Notes under the pieces: generated by a model
What the model saw: the letters and a program-made list of their open reading frames with translations, nothing else
Database searches by the model: none
What the model was told of the DNA's origin: nothing
Shown here: positions 56,832 through 64,000 of the stretch, piece by piece
Position numbering within the stretch: position 1 is the first letter of the stretch
How the letters are laid out: each line of letters opens with the position of its first letter
Assembly: GCF_023822065.1 (NCBI RefSeq)
Contig: NZ_CP084931.1
Coordinates: 434,001-498,000, forward strand
Direction of reading: 5' to 3'
Origin: Sphingomonas morindae
Lineage (GTDB): Bacteria > Pseudomonadota > Alphaproteobacteria > Sphingomonadales > Sphingomonadaceae
DNA length: 64,000 nt
Program-made: the position numbers and the translations under genes

Positions 56832-58928
56832 ATGGCCCATCCCCTGCTTTCGCGGCGCGCTACCCTGGCCGGCCTGCTGGGCGGCACCGCCGCGCTCACC
56901 CTCGCATCCCCCGTGCGCGCCGGCGCGACCAGCGTCGGCGACAGGCTCCGCCTAGGCGATGCGCGGCTCACGATCGAGATCGACTCGGGGCTCGCCACGC
57001 GGCTGAGCCGCGGTACCGTGCCGCTCACCCACTTCGCCCCGAGCGAGGTTGTGCGCCTGGCGGACGGCCGCGCGGTGGATCGCTTCCTCCGCACCGCGCA
57101 CAGCGAGGCGCCGGTCGATGGTCCGCACGGCCCGGGGCGCGCGCATCAGCTGGAAGGCGCGGGCGCGGCCGGCCTAGTCAAGCAGATCCGCATCACCTTT
57201 CTCGATCGCTATCCCGGGCTCGCCCTGCTCGACATCCGCTATCGCAATGGCGGCACGGCGCCGCTCGAGATCACCGGCTGGAGCGCGGCGCGCCACACGC
57301 TGCTGCCGCACGCGCGCGGCGCCTGGAGCTTCGCCGGCGCCTCCTATCCCGATCGGCGGGACTGGATCCAGCCCGTCACCCCAGGCTTCGGCCAGCGCAA
57401 CTTCATGGGCATGAATGCATCCGATTATGGCGGCGGCACGCCGGTGGCGGTGGTGTGGCGGCCCGATGCGGGGCTGGCGGTCGGCCATATCGATCGCGTG
57501 CCCCGGCTGGTGGCGCTGCCGGTGGCGGCGCAGCCCGATGGCACGCGCATCGCCATCGACGGCGACGAGCCCGTGCTGCTGGCGCCGGGCGCCACGCTGG
57601 ACCTGCCCCCGCTCTTCCTGATGGTGCATGAGGGCGATCATTTCCGGCCGCTCGACGCCTATCGCCGCCTCATGGCCGAGCGCGGGCTCGCCGCGCCGGC
57701 GGTTCCCGAGCCGAGCTACGCGCCGATCTGGTGCGCCTGGGGCTATGGCCGCCGCTTCACCCTGCCCGAAATCTTCACCGCCATGCCCAAGGCCAAGGCG
57801 ATCGGGCTGGAATGGGTGGTGCTGGACGATGGCTGGCAGACATCGGAGGGCGACTGGAAGCTCAACCGGACCAAGTTCCCGCGCGGCGACGCCGATATGA
57901 AGGCGTTCGCGGATCGGGTGAAGGCGGCCGGCATGCGGCCGCGGCTCTGGCTGGCGCCGCTCGCCGCCGATCCCGGCACCGATCTGCTGCGCGACCATCC
58001 CGACATGCTGCTGCTGGACCGCGATGGCGCGGCGCAGAATGTCAGCTTCTGGGATGCCTTCACCCTGTGCCCCGCCTATCCGCCCGTGGTCGACTATTTC
58101 CGCGGGCAGGTGCGCCGCATCCTGGGCGATTGGGGCTATGCCGGGCTCAAGCTGGACGGCCAGCATCTCAACGGTGTCGCGCCCTGCCACAATCCCGCGC
58201 ACAACCACCAGCGGCCCGAGGAGAGCTTCGAGAAGCTGCAGGATTTCTGGCGCGCGCTGTACGAGGAGGCGATGGCCGTCAATCCCGAGGCGGTGATGGA
58301 AATCTGCCCCTGCGGCGACAGCTTCGCCTTTCACAATATCGCCGGGATGAACCACACGCCCGCCTCGGACCCCACCTCCTCCTGGCAGATCCGGCTGAAG
58401 GGCAAGAGCTTCAAGGCGATGATGGGGCGTTCGGCACCGTTTGCGGGCGATCATGTGGAGCTGAGCGACGGCCATCGCGATTTCGCCTCGAGCTATGGCA
58501 TCGGCGCGGTGCTCTCGACCAAATTCACCTGGCCGGACGATCCGGTCGACACCACCGATCCGCTGCCCCCCGGCGGCATCCGGCTTACCGCCGAGAAGGA
58601 GGCCGAGTGGCGCCGCTGGATCGGCCTCTATCGGCGCAATATGCTGCCCAAGGGCGAGTATCTGGGCGAACTCTACGATATCGGCTTTGATCGCCCCGAA
58701 GGCCATGCGATCCGCGCCGGCGGCCGGATGCATTACGCCTTCTATGCCGACCGCTTCGCCGGTACGCTGCCGCTGCGCGGCCTGCCGTCCGGCGCCTGGC
58801 GGCTGACGAACAGCCTGACCGGCGCGCCTCTGGGCACGGTGCAGGGGCCGGACGCGACGCTGGCGGCGCGCTTCGAGCATGCGCTGATGATCGAGGCCAG
58901 CCCGCTCGCGCCGGGGGCCTCGGCATGA
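56832..58928 (+). CDS. Tat-exported GH36-like alpha-galactosidase
   Basis: A 698-aa glycosidase of clan GH-D. A twin-arginine signal (LSRRATLAGLLGGTAALTL, about 6-24) suggests folded export. An N-terminal beta-sandwich (about 30-280) precedes the barrel with CAWGYGRRFTLPEI, the DDGW at 332-335, nucleophile D442 in GLKLDGQ, and acid/base D513 in ASDPTSSW. ATG 56832 is chosen because the ribosome site GGAGAGG is at proper distance; an ATG two codons earlier is too close. Family GH36 includes both alpha-galactosidases and alpha-N-acetylgalactosaminidases, so it may act together with the GH27 enzyme. Stop overlaps the transporter start by 4 bases. Confidence 0.88.
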   Translation: MAHPLLSRRATLAGLLGGTAALTLASPVRAGATSVGDRLRLGDARLTIEIDSGLATRLSRGTVPLTHFAPSEVVRLADGRAVDRFLRTAHSEAPVDGPHGPGRAHQLEGAGAAGLVKQIRITFLDRYPGLALLDIRYRNGGTAPLEITGWSAARHTLLPHARGAWSFAGASYPDRRDWIQPVTPGFGQRNFMGMNASDYGGGTPVAVVWRPDAGLAVGHIDRVPRLVALPVAAQPDGTRIAIDGDEPVLLAPGATLDLPPLFLMVHEGDHFRPLDAYRRLMAERGLAAPAVPEPSYAPIWCAWGYGRRFTLPEIFTAMPKAKAIGLEWVVLDDGWQTSEGDWKLNRTKFPRGDADMKAFADRVKAAGMRPRLWLAPLAADPGTDLLRDHPDMLLLDRDGAAQNVSFWDAFTLCPAYPPVVDYFRGQVRRILGDWGYAGLKLDGQHLNGVAPCHNPAHNHQRPEESFEKLQDFWRALYEEAMAVNPEAVMEICPCGDSFAFHNIAGMNHTPASDPTSSWQIRLKGKSFKAMMGRSAPFAGDHVELSDGHRDFASSYGIGAVLSTKFTWPDDPVDTTDPLPPGGIRLTAEKEAEWRRWIGLYRRNMLPKGEYLGELYDIGFDRPEGHAIRAGGRMHYAFYADRFAGTLPLRGLPSGAWRLTNSLTGAPLGTVQGPDATLAARFEHALMIEASPLAPGASA

Positions 58929-59872
58929 GCGCGGCGCCGCAGGCCGGCGGCCGCGCCTGGCTGTTCAACGCGCTCGCCACCGTCGTGCTCTGGGGCATAT
59001 GGGGCGCCTTTTCGGGCCTCTCGGCCGGGCAGGGCTTTCCCGAGACCCTGGTCTATTGCGTCTGGGCGCTGACCATGATCCCGCCGGCGCTGGTGATGCT
59101 GGCGCAGCGCGGCTGGGCCTTGGATCGCGGCGGCGCGGCGATCGCGCAGGGGCTGGCGGTGGGTCTGCTGGGCGCGGGTGGGCAGATGCTGCTCTTCTAC
59201 GCGGTGACGCGCGGGCCGCCCTATCTCATCTTCCCCGTGATCTCGCTCTCGCCCGTCGTCACCATCGCCCTGTCCTTCCTGCTGATCGGCGAGCGGACCG
59301 GGCGGCTGGGCGCGTTCGGCATCCTGCTCGCGCTGCTGGCGTTGCCGACCTTCGATTTCGCCCCCGGCGGCGGCGGCCATGGCGGCGCCTGGCTGGGGCT
59401 GGCGCTGCTGGTGATGGCCTGTTGGGGGCTCCAGGCCTTTTTCATGAAATCGGCCAACCGCATCATGTCGGCCGAAAGCATCTTCTTCTACATGATGCTG
59501 AGCGGCCTCGCGCTGATCCCGGTGGCGCTGGCGATGACCGATTTCCACCGCCCCATCCCGCTCGGGCTGCGTGGCCCGGGCTTGGCGGCGGCGATCCAGA
59601 TCCTCAACGCGATCGGCGCGCTCACGCTCGTCTTCGCCTTTCGCTATGGCAAGGCGATCATCGTCGCGCCGCTCGCCAATGCCGGCGCGCCGCTCGCCAC
59701 CGCGCTCATCTCGCTGGTCGCGCTGGGGGTGATGCCGGGGCCGGTCAAGGCGATCGGCATCGGCCTCGCGCTGGCCGCGTCGCTGCTGCTGGCGATCGAA
59801 CCCGACGGACAGGACGCCGACGCCGCGCCCGCGCCCGCGCCCGCGGACGAAAGCACCTCGCTCGCAGCGTAG
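58925..59872 (+). CDS. DMT/EamA-family permease, candidate inner-membrane sugar transporter
   Basis: A 315-aa protein with about ten hydrophobic helices in two EamA-like halves (WGIWGAFSGL near the start; LVFAFRYGKAIIVAPLANAGAPL in the second half). The C-terminus ends in a Pro/Ala tail. The ATG overlaps the GH36 stop (ATGA), so it is translated in step with the glycosidase. No MFS or ABC sugar permease is present in the cluster, so this is the best candidate for moving the freed sugar into the cytoplasm, although substrates of EamA proteins vary widely. Confidence 0.82.
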   Translation: MSAAPQAGGRAWLFNALATVVLWGIWGAFSGLSAGQGFPETLVYCVWALTMIPPALVMLAQRGWALDRGGAAIAQGLAVGLLGAGGQMLLFYAVTRGPPYLIFPVISLSPVVTIALSFLLIGERTGRLGAFGILLALLALPTFDFAPGGGGHGGAWLGLALLVMACWGLQAFFMKSANRIMSAESIFFYMMLSGLALIPVALAMTDFHRPIPLGLRGPGLAAAIQILNAIGALTLVFAFRYGKAIIVAPLANAGAPLATALISLVALGVMPGPVKAIGIGLALAASLLLAIEPDGQDADAAPAPAPADESTSLAA

Positions 59873-59894
59873 TTTCGTTTTGCTTCGGTTCGTT
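59871..59894 (+). promoter_or_regulatory. AGTTTCGTTTTGCTTCGGTTCGTT repeat upstream of agaZ
   Basis: Opens with the same 11-mer as 52784-52794, followed by two looser copies, TTCGGTTCGTT. It overlaps the last two bases of the transporter gene and lies about 50 bases before the agaZ start, so agaZ-agaS-kinase may have their own regulated promoter. Three tandem TTCG-T-T words look like a multi-site DeoR-family operator. Confidence 0.5.
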
Positions 59895-59941
59895 GCGGCT
59901 GTACAAGGCGCCTGCTAGGACCGTCCAAAGAGGACCGTAAA

Positions 59942-61225
59942 GTGCATCTGATTCGAACCCTTATCGAGCGCCACAAGCGCGGCGAGCGCGTCGGCGTCCC
60001 ATCGATCTGCTCGGCGCATCCGCTGGTGATCGAGGCCGGCTTCCGCCACGCGCTGCGCACCGGCGCGCCGCTCGTGCTGATCGAGGCGACGTCCAACCAG
60101 GTGAACCAGGATGGCGGCTATACCGGCATGGTGCCGGCCGCCTTCCGGACCTTTGTCGAGACGATCGCGCGGGCGGCGGGCTTTCCGCTCGACCGGCTGG
60201 TGCTGGGCGGCGATCATCTCGGCCCCAATGCCTGGACCGCGCTGCCCGCCGAGGCTGCCATGGCCAAAGCCGAGATTTTGGTGGCCGACTATGTTCGCGC
60301 CGGCTTCGCCAAAATCCATCTCGATTGCTCGATGAGCTGCGCCGACGATCCGGTGCCGCTGCCCGAGCGGGTGATCGCCGAGCGCGCCGCGCGCCTCTGC
60401 CGCGCCGCCGAACAGGCCTTTGACGGCGACGCCGAAGCCGCGCCCGTCTATGTCATCGGCACCGAGGTGCCCGTGCCCGGCGGCGCCGCCGAGGATCTCG
60501 ACACGCTCGCCGTGACGAGCCCCGAAGCCGCGCTGGCGACGCTGGAGATGCACCGCACGCTCTTCGCCGAACAGGGGCTCGGCGACGCCTGGACGCGGGT
60601 GATCGCCACCGTGGTGCAGCCGGGGGTCGAATTCGATCACATGAAGGTGGTGGATTATCGGCCGGCGGCGGCGGCGGCGCTCAGCGCCGCGATCGCGCCC
60701 GTCGAGCGGATCGTCTACGAGGCGCATTCCACCGATTACCAGTCCCCCGCCGCGCTGGCGGCGCTGGTGCGCGATCATTTCGCCATCCTCAAGGTCGGGC
60801 CCGGCGTCACCTTCGCGCTGCGCGAGGCGCTCTGGGCGCTGGACCGGATCGAGGCGGAAACCATCGCCGCGCCGGATCGCGCAGGGCTGCGCCAGGTCGC
60901 GCTTGCCCGCATGATGGAGGCGCCGGAGCATTGGCGGCGCTATTATCACGAGCGCGGCGCCGCGCTGGAACTCCAGCTCCAATATAGCCTCAGCGACCGC
61001 ATCCGCTATTATTGGCCGGATCCCGCGATCGCCGCCGCGCAGGCGCGGCTGTTCGACAATCTGCGCGCGCATCCGCCCGCCCTGCCGCTGCTCAGCCAAT
61101 ATCTGCCGATCGCCTACGCCGCCGTCCGCGCCGGCGAGGCCACGCGCGATCCCGTCGATCTCGTCGTCGCCCATATCGGAGCGACGCTCGATGCCTATCA
61201 TGGAGCCTGCACCGCCAATGTCTGA
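59942..61225 (+). CDS. agaZ: GatZ/KbaZ-family protein (AgaZ): tagatose-bisphosphate aldolase subunit or tagatose-6-P 4-epimerase
   Basis: A 427-aa TIM-barrel protein of the GatZ/KbaZ family. Clear family strings: GVPSICSAHPLVIEA, LIEATSNQVNQDGGYTGM, GGDHLGPNAW, IHLDCSMSCADDP and HSTDYQ. Members are annotated as the non-catalytic aldolase subunit, but a homologue in Agrobacterium was reported to be a D-tagatose-6-phosphate 4-epimerase. Here neither the catalytic KbaY/GatY subunit nor a tagatose-6-phosphate kinase is visible, which favours the epimerase role (inference). Starts at GTG 59942. Overlaps agaS by 8 bases, so the two act in sequence: AgaS makes tagatose-6-phosphate, this enzyme uses it. 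Confidence 0.9.
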   Translation: MHLIRTLIERHKRGERVGVPSICSAHPLVIEAGFRHALRTGAPLVLIEATSNQVNQDGGYTGMVPAAFRTFVETIARAAGFPLDRLVLGGDHLGPNAWTALPAEAAMAKAEILVADYVRAGFAKIHLDCSMSCADDPVPLPERVIAERAARLCRAAEQAFDGDAEAAPVYVIGTEVPVPGGAAEDLDTLAVTSPEAALATLEMHRTLFAEQGLGDAWTRVIATVVQPGVEFDHMKVVDYRPAAAAALSAAIAPVERIVYEAHSTDYQSPAALAALVRDHFAILKVGPGVTFALREALWALDRIEAETIAAPDRAGLRQVALARMMEAPEHWRRYYHERGAALELQLQYSLSDRIRYYWPDPAIAAAQARLFDNLRAHPPALPLLSQYLPIAYAAVRAGEATRDPVDLVVAHIGATLDAYHGACTANV

Positions 61226-62375
61226 CACGCTCACCGCGCCCGCCCCGGCGGCCGCCGCCCCGGACGAGAGCTGGACCCGCCGCGAGATCTTCCAACAGCC
61301 CGATACGCTGCGCGCCACCCAGGCGCTGCTCGCGCGGGATCGCGCCGAGATCGAAGCCTTTGTCGCGCCGCTGCTGGCGCGGCCCGATCTGCGCATCCTG
61401 CTGTGCGGCGCCGGCACCTCGGCCTTTATCGGCACCTGCCTCGCGCCCTGGCTGTCGGCGCGGCTCGGCCGCTGCGTCGAGGCGGTGGCGACCACCGACA
61501 TCGTCTCCGCGCCCGGCCTGTATCTCGATCCGGCGCGGCCCACGCTGATGCTGTCCTTCGGCCGGTCGGGGAGCAGCCCCGAAAGCGTGACGGCGGTCGA
61601 GCTGGCGGACCGGCACCTGCCCAGCGTCCACCACCTCGTCATCACCTGCAACGCCGAGGGCGCGCTGGCGCGGCGGGCGGGCAGTCGCTGCCATGTCGTG
61701 GTGCTGCCCGAGGCGACGCACGACCGCGCCTTCGCCATGACCTCGAGCTTCAGCGCCATGACGCTCGCGGCCCTGTCGATCCTCGGCGGGATCGCGGCGA
61801 TGGACGCGCGGATCGAGGCGATCGCGGGCGCCGTGGCGGCGACGCTCGCCGCGGCCGAGCCCGTGGCGGAGGCGCTGGCGGCCCGGCGGTTCGATCGCGT
61901 GGTCTATCTCGGCAGCGGTGTCTTCCAGGGGCTGGCGCGCGAGGCCGCGCTCAAACTGCTGGAGCTGACCGACGGCGCCATCCCGACCGCGTTCGATTCG
62001 GCGCTCGGCTTCCGCCATGGGCCGAAGACGATCGTCACCGATCGCACGCTGATCTGCGTGTTCGTCTCCAGCGATCCGCTGACCCGCCTCTATGATCTCG
62101 ACATGCTCGCGGAGCTGCGCGGTGATGGCCGCTCGGGCGCGGTGCTGGCGGTGACGGCCGAAGGCGAGGCGCACGACGCGCCCGGGGAGACTCTGGTCGT
62201 GCCGGGCGGCGCGGCGCTCGACGATGCCGGGCTGCTCTTCCCCTATATCGTCCCCGCCCAGCTCTTCGCCCTCGCCTGTTCGCGGCGCGCGGGGCTGACC
62301 CCGGACCAGCCCAATGCCAGCGGCACCGTCAACCGCGTGGTGCAGGGCGTGCGCATCCACATGCCGGCGGCGTGA
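61218..62375 (+). CDS. agaS: SIS-domain galactosamine-6-phosphate deaminase/isomerase
   Basis: A 385-aa cytosolic enzyme of the AgaS family, converting galactosamine-6-phosphate to tagatose-6-phosphate plus ammonia. Two SIS domains: the first with CGAGTSAFIG (63-72) and SFGRSGSSPES (113-123), the second with YLGSGVFQGLAREAALKLLELTDG and the FRHGPKTIV active-site loop. ATG 61218 is taken over in-frame ATGs at 61191 and 61200 because it gives the family length and keeps the 8-base overlap with agaZ. The stop overlaps a GTG of the kinase gene. Confidence 0.92.
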   Translation: MSDTLTAPAPAAAAPDESWTRREIFQQPDTLRATQALLARDRAEIEAFVAPLLARPDLRILLCGAGTSAFIGTCLAPWLSARLGRCVEAVATTDIVSAPGLYLDPARPTLMLSFGRSGSSPESVTAVELADRHLPSVHHLVITCNAEGALARRAGSRCHVVVLPEATHDRAFAMTSSFSAMTLAALSILGGIAAMDARIEAIAGAVAATLAAAEPVAEALAARRFDRVVYLGSGVFQGLAREAALKLLELTDGAIPTAFDSALGFRHGPKTIVTDRTLICVFVSSDPLTRLYDLDMLAELRGDGRSGAVLAVTAEGEAHDAPGETLVVPGGAALDDAGLLFPYIVPAQLFALACSRRAGLTPDQPNASGTVNRVVQGVRIHMPAA

Positions 62376-62377
62376 GC

Positions 62378-63316
62378 ATGTTTCTCGGCGTCGATGGCGG
62401 CGGCACCAAGACCGCCTTTGTCTGCATGGACGAGGGCGGCGCGGTGCTGGCGCGCGCCGTGACCGGCACCAGCTATCATCTCCAGATCGGGCTGGACGAG
62501 GCGGTGGCGCGGCTCAAGACGGGCGTGGAGGCGATCTGCGCGCAGCTCGGCCGCTCGGCGGATGCGTTCGACTTCGCCTTTTTCGGCCTCCCCGCCTATG
62601 GCGAGGATGCGGTGATCGATCCCCTTCTGGCGGCCGCGTGCGGCCAGCTGCTCGGCCATGACCGGTATCGCTGCGACAATGACATGGTCTGCGGCTGGGC
62701 CGGCTCGCTGGCGTGCGGCGACGGGCTCAACCTCGTCGCCGGCACCGGCTCGATCGGCTATGGCCAGCGCCGGGGCCGCGCCGCGCGCGTCGGCGGATGG
62801 GGCGAGCTGTTCGGCGACGAGGGCTCGGCCTATTGGATCGCGGTCCAGGGGCTCAACGCGGTCTCGCGCATGAGCGACGGACGGTTGCGGCCGGGCCCGC
62901 TCCGCCGCGTGGTGCACGAGGCGCTGGGCGTCGAGGCCGATCTCGATCTGTGCGCGCGGGTGATGGGCCCCTCCGGCCTGGGACGCGACGGCATCGCCGC
63001 GCTCGCGCCGCTGGTCAGCCAGGCGGCGGCGGCGGGCGACAGCGTCGCCGGCGCCATCCTCGCCGATGCGGGCGCGGAACTCGCCCGGATCGCGCATGCG
63101 CTGCGGCACGCGCTCGGCTTCCCGGACTCGGAGCCGGCGCCGATCTCCTGGTCGGGCGGCGTGCTGGCGCACCAGCCGGCGGTCCGCGAGGCGTTGACCG
63201 CCGCGCTCGCGCGCGACGGCCGCTACCGCGTCACCCCGCCGCGCCACGGCGCCGATATCGGCGCCGCCCTCTATGCCGCGCATCTCGCCGGCCGGGTGAT
63301 CGCCGTGGCGGACTAG
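62378..63316 (+). CDS. BadF/BcrA-type amino-sugar kinase
   Basis: A 312-aa ASKHA-fold kinase like N-acetylglucosamine kinases. Phosphate-1 motif GVDGGGTKTAF (4-14), base-binding catalytic region DNDMVCGWAG (about 95), and AGTGSIGYGQ (about 118) are all intact; C-terminal SWSGGVLAHQPAVREAL. ATG 62378 (MFLGVDGGG) is the usual start, though a GTG six bases earlier overlaps the agaS stop. In this operon it is expected to phosphorylate galactosamine or N-acetylgalactosamine to give the substrate of AgaS (or of a deacetylase elsewhere). Its end overlaps the next gene, on the other strand, by four bases. Confidence 0.88.
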   Translation: MFLGVDGGGTKTAFVCMDEGGAVLARAVTGTSYHLQIGLDEAVARLKTGVEAICAQLGRSADAFDFAFFGLPAYGEDAVIDPLLAAACGQLLGHDRYRCDNDMVCGWAGSLACGDGLNLVAGTGSIGYGQRRGRAARVGGWGELFGDEGSAYWIAVQGLNAVSRMSDGRLRPGPLRRVVHEALGVEADLDLCARVMGPSGLGRDGIAALAPLVSQAAAAGDSVAGAILADAGAELARIAHALRHALGFPDSEPAPISWSGGVLAHQPAVREALTAALARDGRYRVTPPRHGADIGAALYAAHLAGRVIAVAD

Positions 63317-63741
63317 CGTCGGCGGCGCCGGCGCGGGGCGACACGGTGCAGCAGGAAGAGCGGCAGCGCCGCCAGGCCGAGGCTCCAATGCGCCAGCGAC
63401 AGCGTGGCGCGTGTCGCCTCGTCGCCCACATAATAGAGGAGGTAGCCGCTCGCGATCAGCAGCAGCGCGCTCGCGAAGACCAGCCCGCCGGACCATCGGC
63501 GCCGGCGAAGCGCCCAGCCCGGCTCGATATGCACCGCCCAGAGCAGGCCGATAAAGCCGGTGGTGCCGAGCGCCGCGAGACCGTGCGCCCGCAAACACCA
63601 GGGTTCGAGCGGACTGGGCTGCGGCCCATAATCGCCCGGCCGGACGAGCCAGTGATGCGCGACGAGCCAGAGCAGGCCGCTCGTCCAAAGCATCAGCAGC
63701 ACCGCCTGGAGCATATGGCGGCGGCCGGGTCTCAACCGCAT
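63313..63741 (-). CDS. Four-helix membrane protein with helix histidines
   Basis: A 142-aa integral membrane protein with four hydrophobic helices (about 10-33, 50-74, 87-109, 116-134) and a basic C-terminus RRRRRR. Histidines sit in or near every helix (HHW, RAHG, VHIEPGW, AHWSLG, LLHR), as in diheme cytochrome-b-like bundles. No family is recognised with certainty. ATG 63741 lies inside the end of the ApbE-like gene (10-base overlap), so the two form an operon, consistent with a role in a membrane electron-transfer system (inference). Confidence 0.7.
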   Translation of the reverse strand: MRLRPGRRHMLQAVLLMLWTSGLLWLVAHHWLVRPGDYGPQPSPLEPWCLRAHGLAALGTTGFIGLLWAVHIEPGWALRRRRWSGGLVFASALLLIASGYLLYYVGDEATRATLSLAHWSLGLAALPLFLLHRVAPRRRRRR

Positions 63742-64000
63742 GGCGCACCGGCCGCAGGGGTCGCGGCGCCGATCACGCGCCAATCTCCGTCCGGTCGATG
63801 CAGATAGGCGATCGCCGCGCGGCTCTGCAGAAGCGGGATGGCGGCTTCGCTCTCCGCCAGCACAAGCTTGGTCAGGCCATCGGCATCCACGCAGCGCGGC
63901 GCGACGACGCTGACGAAGCCGGGCGGCATGGGCCGGGCCGTGCGGCCGTGGCGATGGCAGGCCGCGCCATATTCGGCGAGGCTCCCCGCCACGTCGCTGC
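63732..64000 (-). CDS. ApbE-like FAD:protein FMN transferase, 5'-truncated at window edge
   Basis: C-terminal 89 residues of a protein whose start lies beyond base 64000. The segment VSVVAPRCVDADGLTKLVLAE matches the ApbE signature, with the conserved metal-binding Asp and following Thr (DADGLT), and GSLAEYG precedes it. ApbE enzymes attach FMN covalently to threonines of electron-transport proteins such as NqrC/RnfG or flavin-binding domains. The end overlaps the start of the small membrane protein, which may be its functional partner. Confidence 0.7.
   Translation of the reverse strand, partial: SDVAGSLAEYGAACHRHGRTARPMPPGFVSVVAPRCVDADGLTKLVLAESEAAIPLLQSRAAIAYLHRPDGDWRVIGAATPAAGAPCG

Overview
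The window reads as a chromosomal stretch of a high-GC alphaproteobacterium, most likely a sphingomonad (Sphingomonas-like). The grounds are very GC-rich, strongly biased coding, four TonB-dependent receptors (TBDRs) of sphingomonad/Caulobacter type, a TorF-family porin beside kdp, a tryptophan-halogenase-like gene next to a receptor, and many secreted glycoside hydrolases. No rRNA, tRNA, CRISPR array, integrase or complete insertion sequence was seen. Family calls come from reading motifs in the translations; no database search was run.

Left part (1-15.6 kb): a 5'-truncated STN-type TBDR is translationally coupled to a secreted six-hairpin-glycosidase-like protein and followed by a flavin-dependent halogenase-like enzyme. 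On the other strand lies a phosphoketolase-acetate kinase operon (xfp-ackA), which turns sugar phosphates into acetyl-phosphate and then acetate plus ATP. Next come a lone ferredoxin-reductase-type flavoenzyme, a low-specificity threonine aldolase with a potentially structured leader, a DUF427-SDR gene pair, and a GAF / degenerate GGDEF / EAL cyclic-di-GMP phosphodiesterase.

Middle (15.6-38.6 kb): a three-gene molybdenum hydroxylase operon (2Fe-2S, FAD/4Fe-4S and molybdopterin subunits; PaoABC-like) is divergent from a GH115 alpha-glucuronidase. Two TBDRs surround a class I fructose-1,6-bisphosphatase. A high-affinity potassium uptake operon follows, read as TorF porin, a 27-aa membrane peptide, kdpF, kdpA, kdpB, kdpC, kdpD. 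No kdpE is present. An alpha/beta hydrolase closes the section.

Accessory patch (38.6-41.4 kb): a visibly lower-GC divergent pair (SnoaL-like protein and TetR regulator, with a dyad operator between them) sits between two gene-poor stretches. Each stretch carries a copy of a 48-bp imperfect direct repeat. This looks like acquired DNA.

Right part (41.4-64 kb): a 2701-aa autotransporter carries ten 89-residue passenger repeats, visible in the DNA as a 267-bp period. After it comes what I consider the most interesting system here, a locus for use of alpha-galactosides or alpha-linked galactosamine: TBDR, GH27, DeoR-family regulator, secreted amidohydrolase, GH36-like enzyme, DMT permease, AgaZ, AgaS and a BadF-type amino-sugar kinase. 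Short TTTCGTTT-type repeats occur in its promoter regions and a perfect 24-bp palindrome precedes the regulator. No deacetylase, tagatose-6-phosphate kinase or catalytic aldolase subunit is visible, which suggests AgaZ may work as a tagatose-6-phosphate 4-epimerase and shorten the pathway. The window ends in a small four-helix membrane protein and a truncated ApbE-like flavin transferase.
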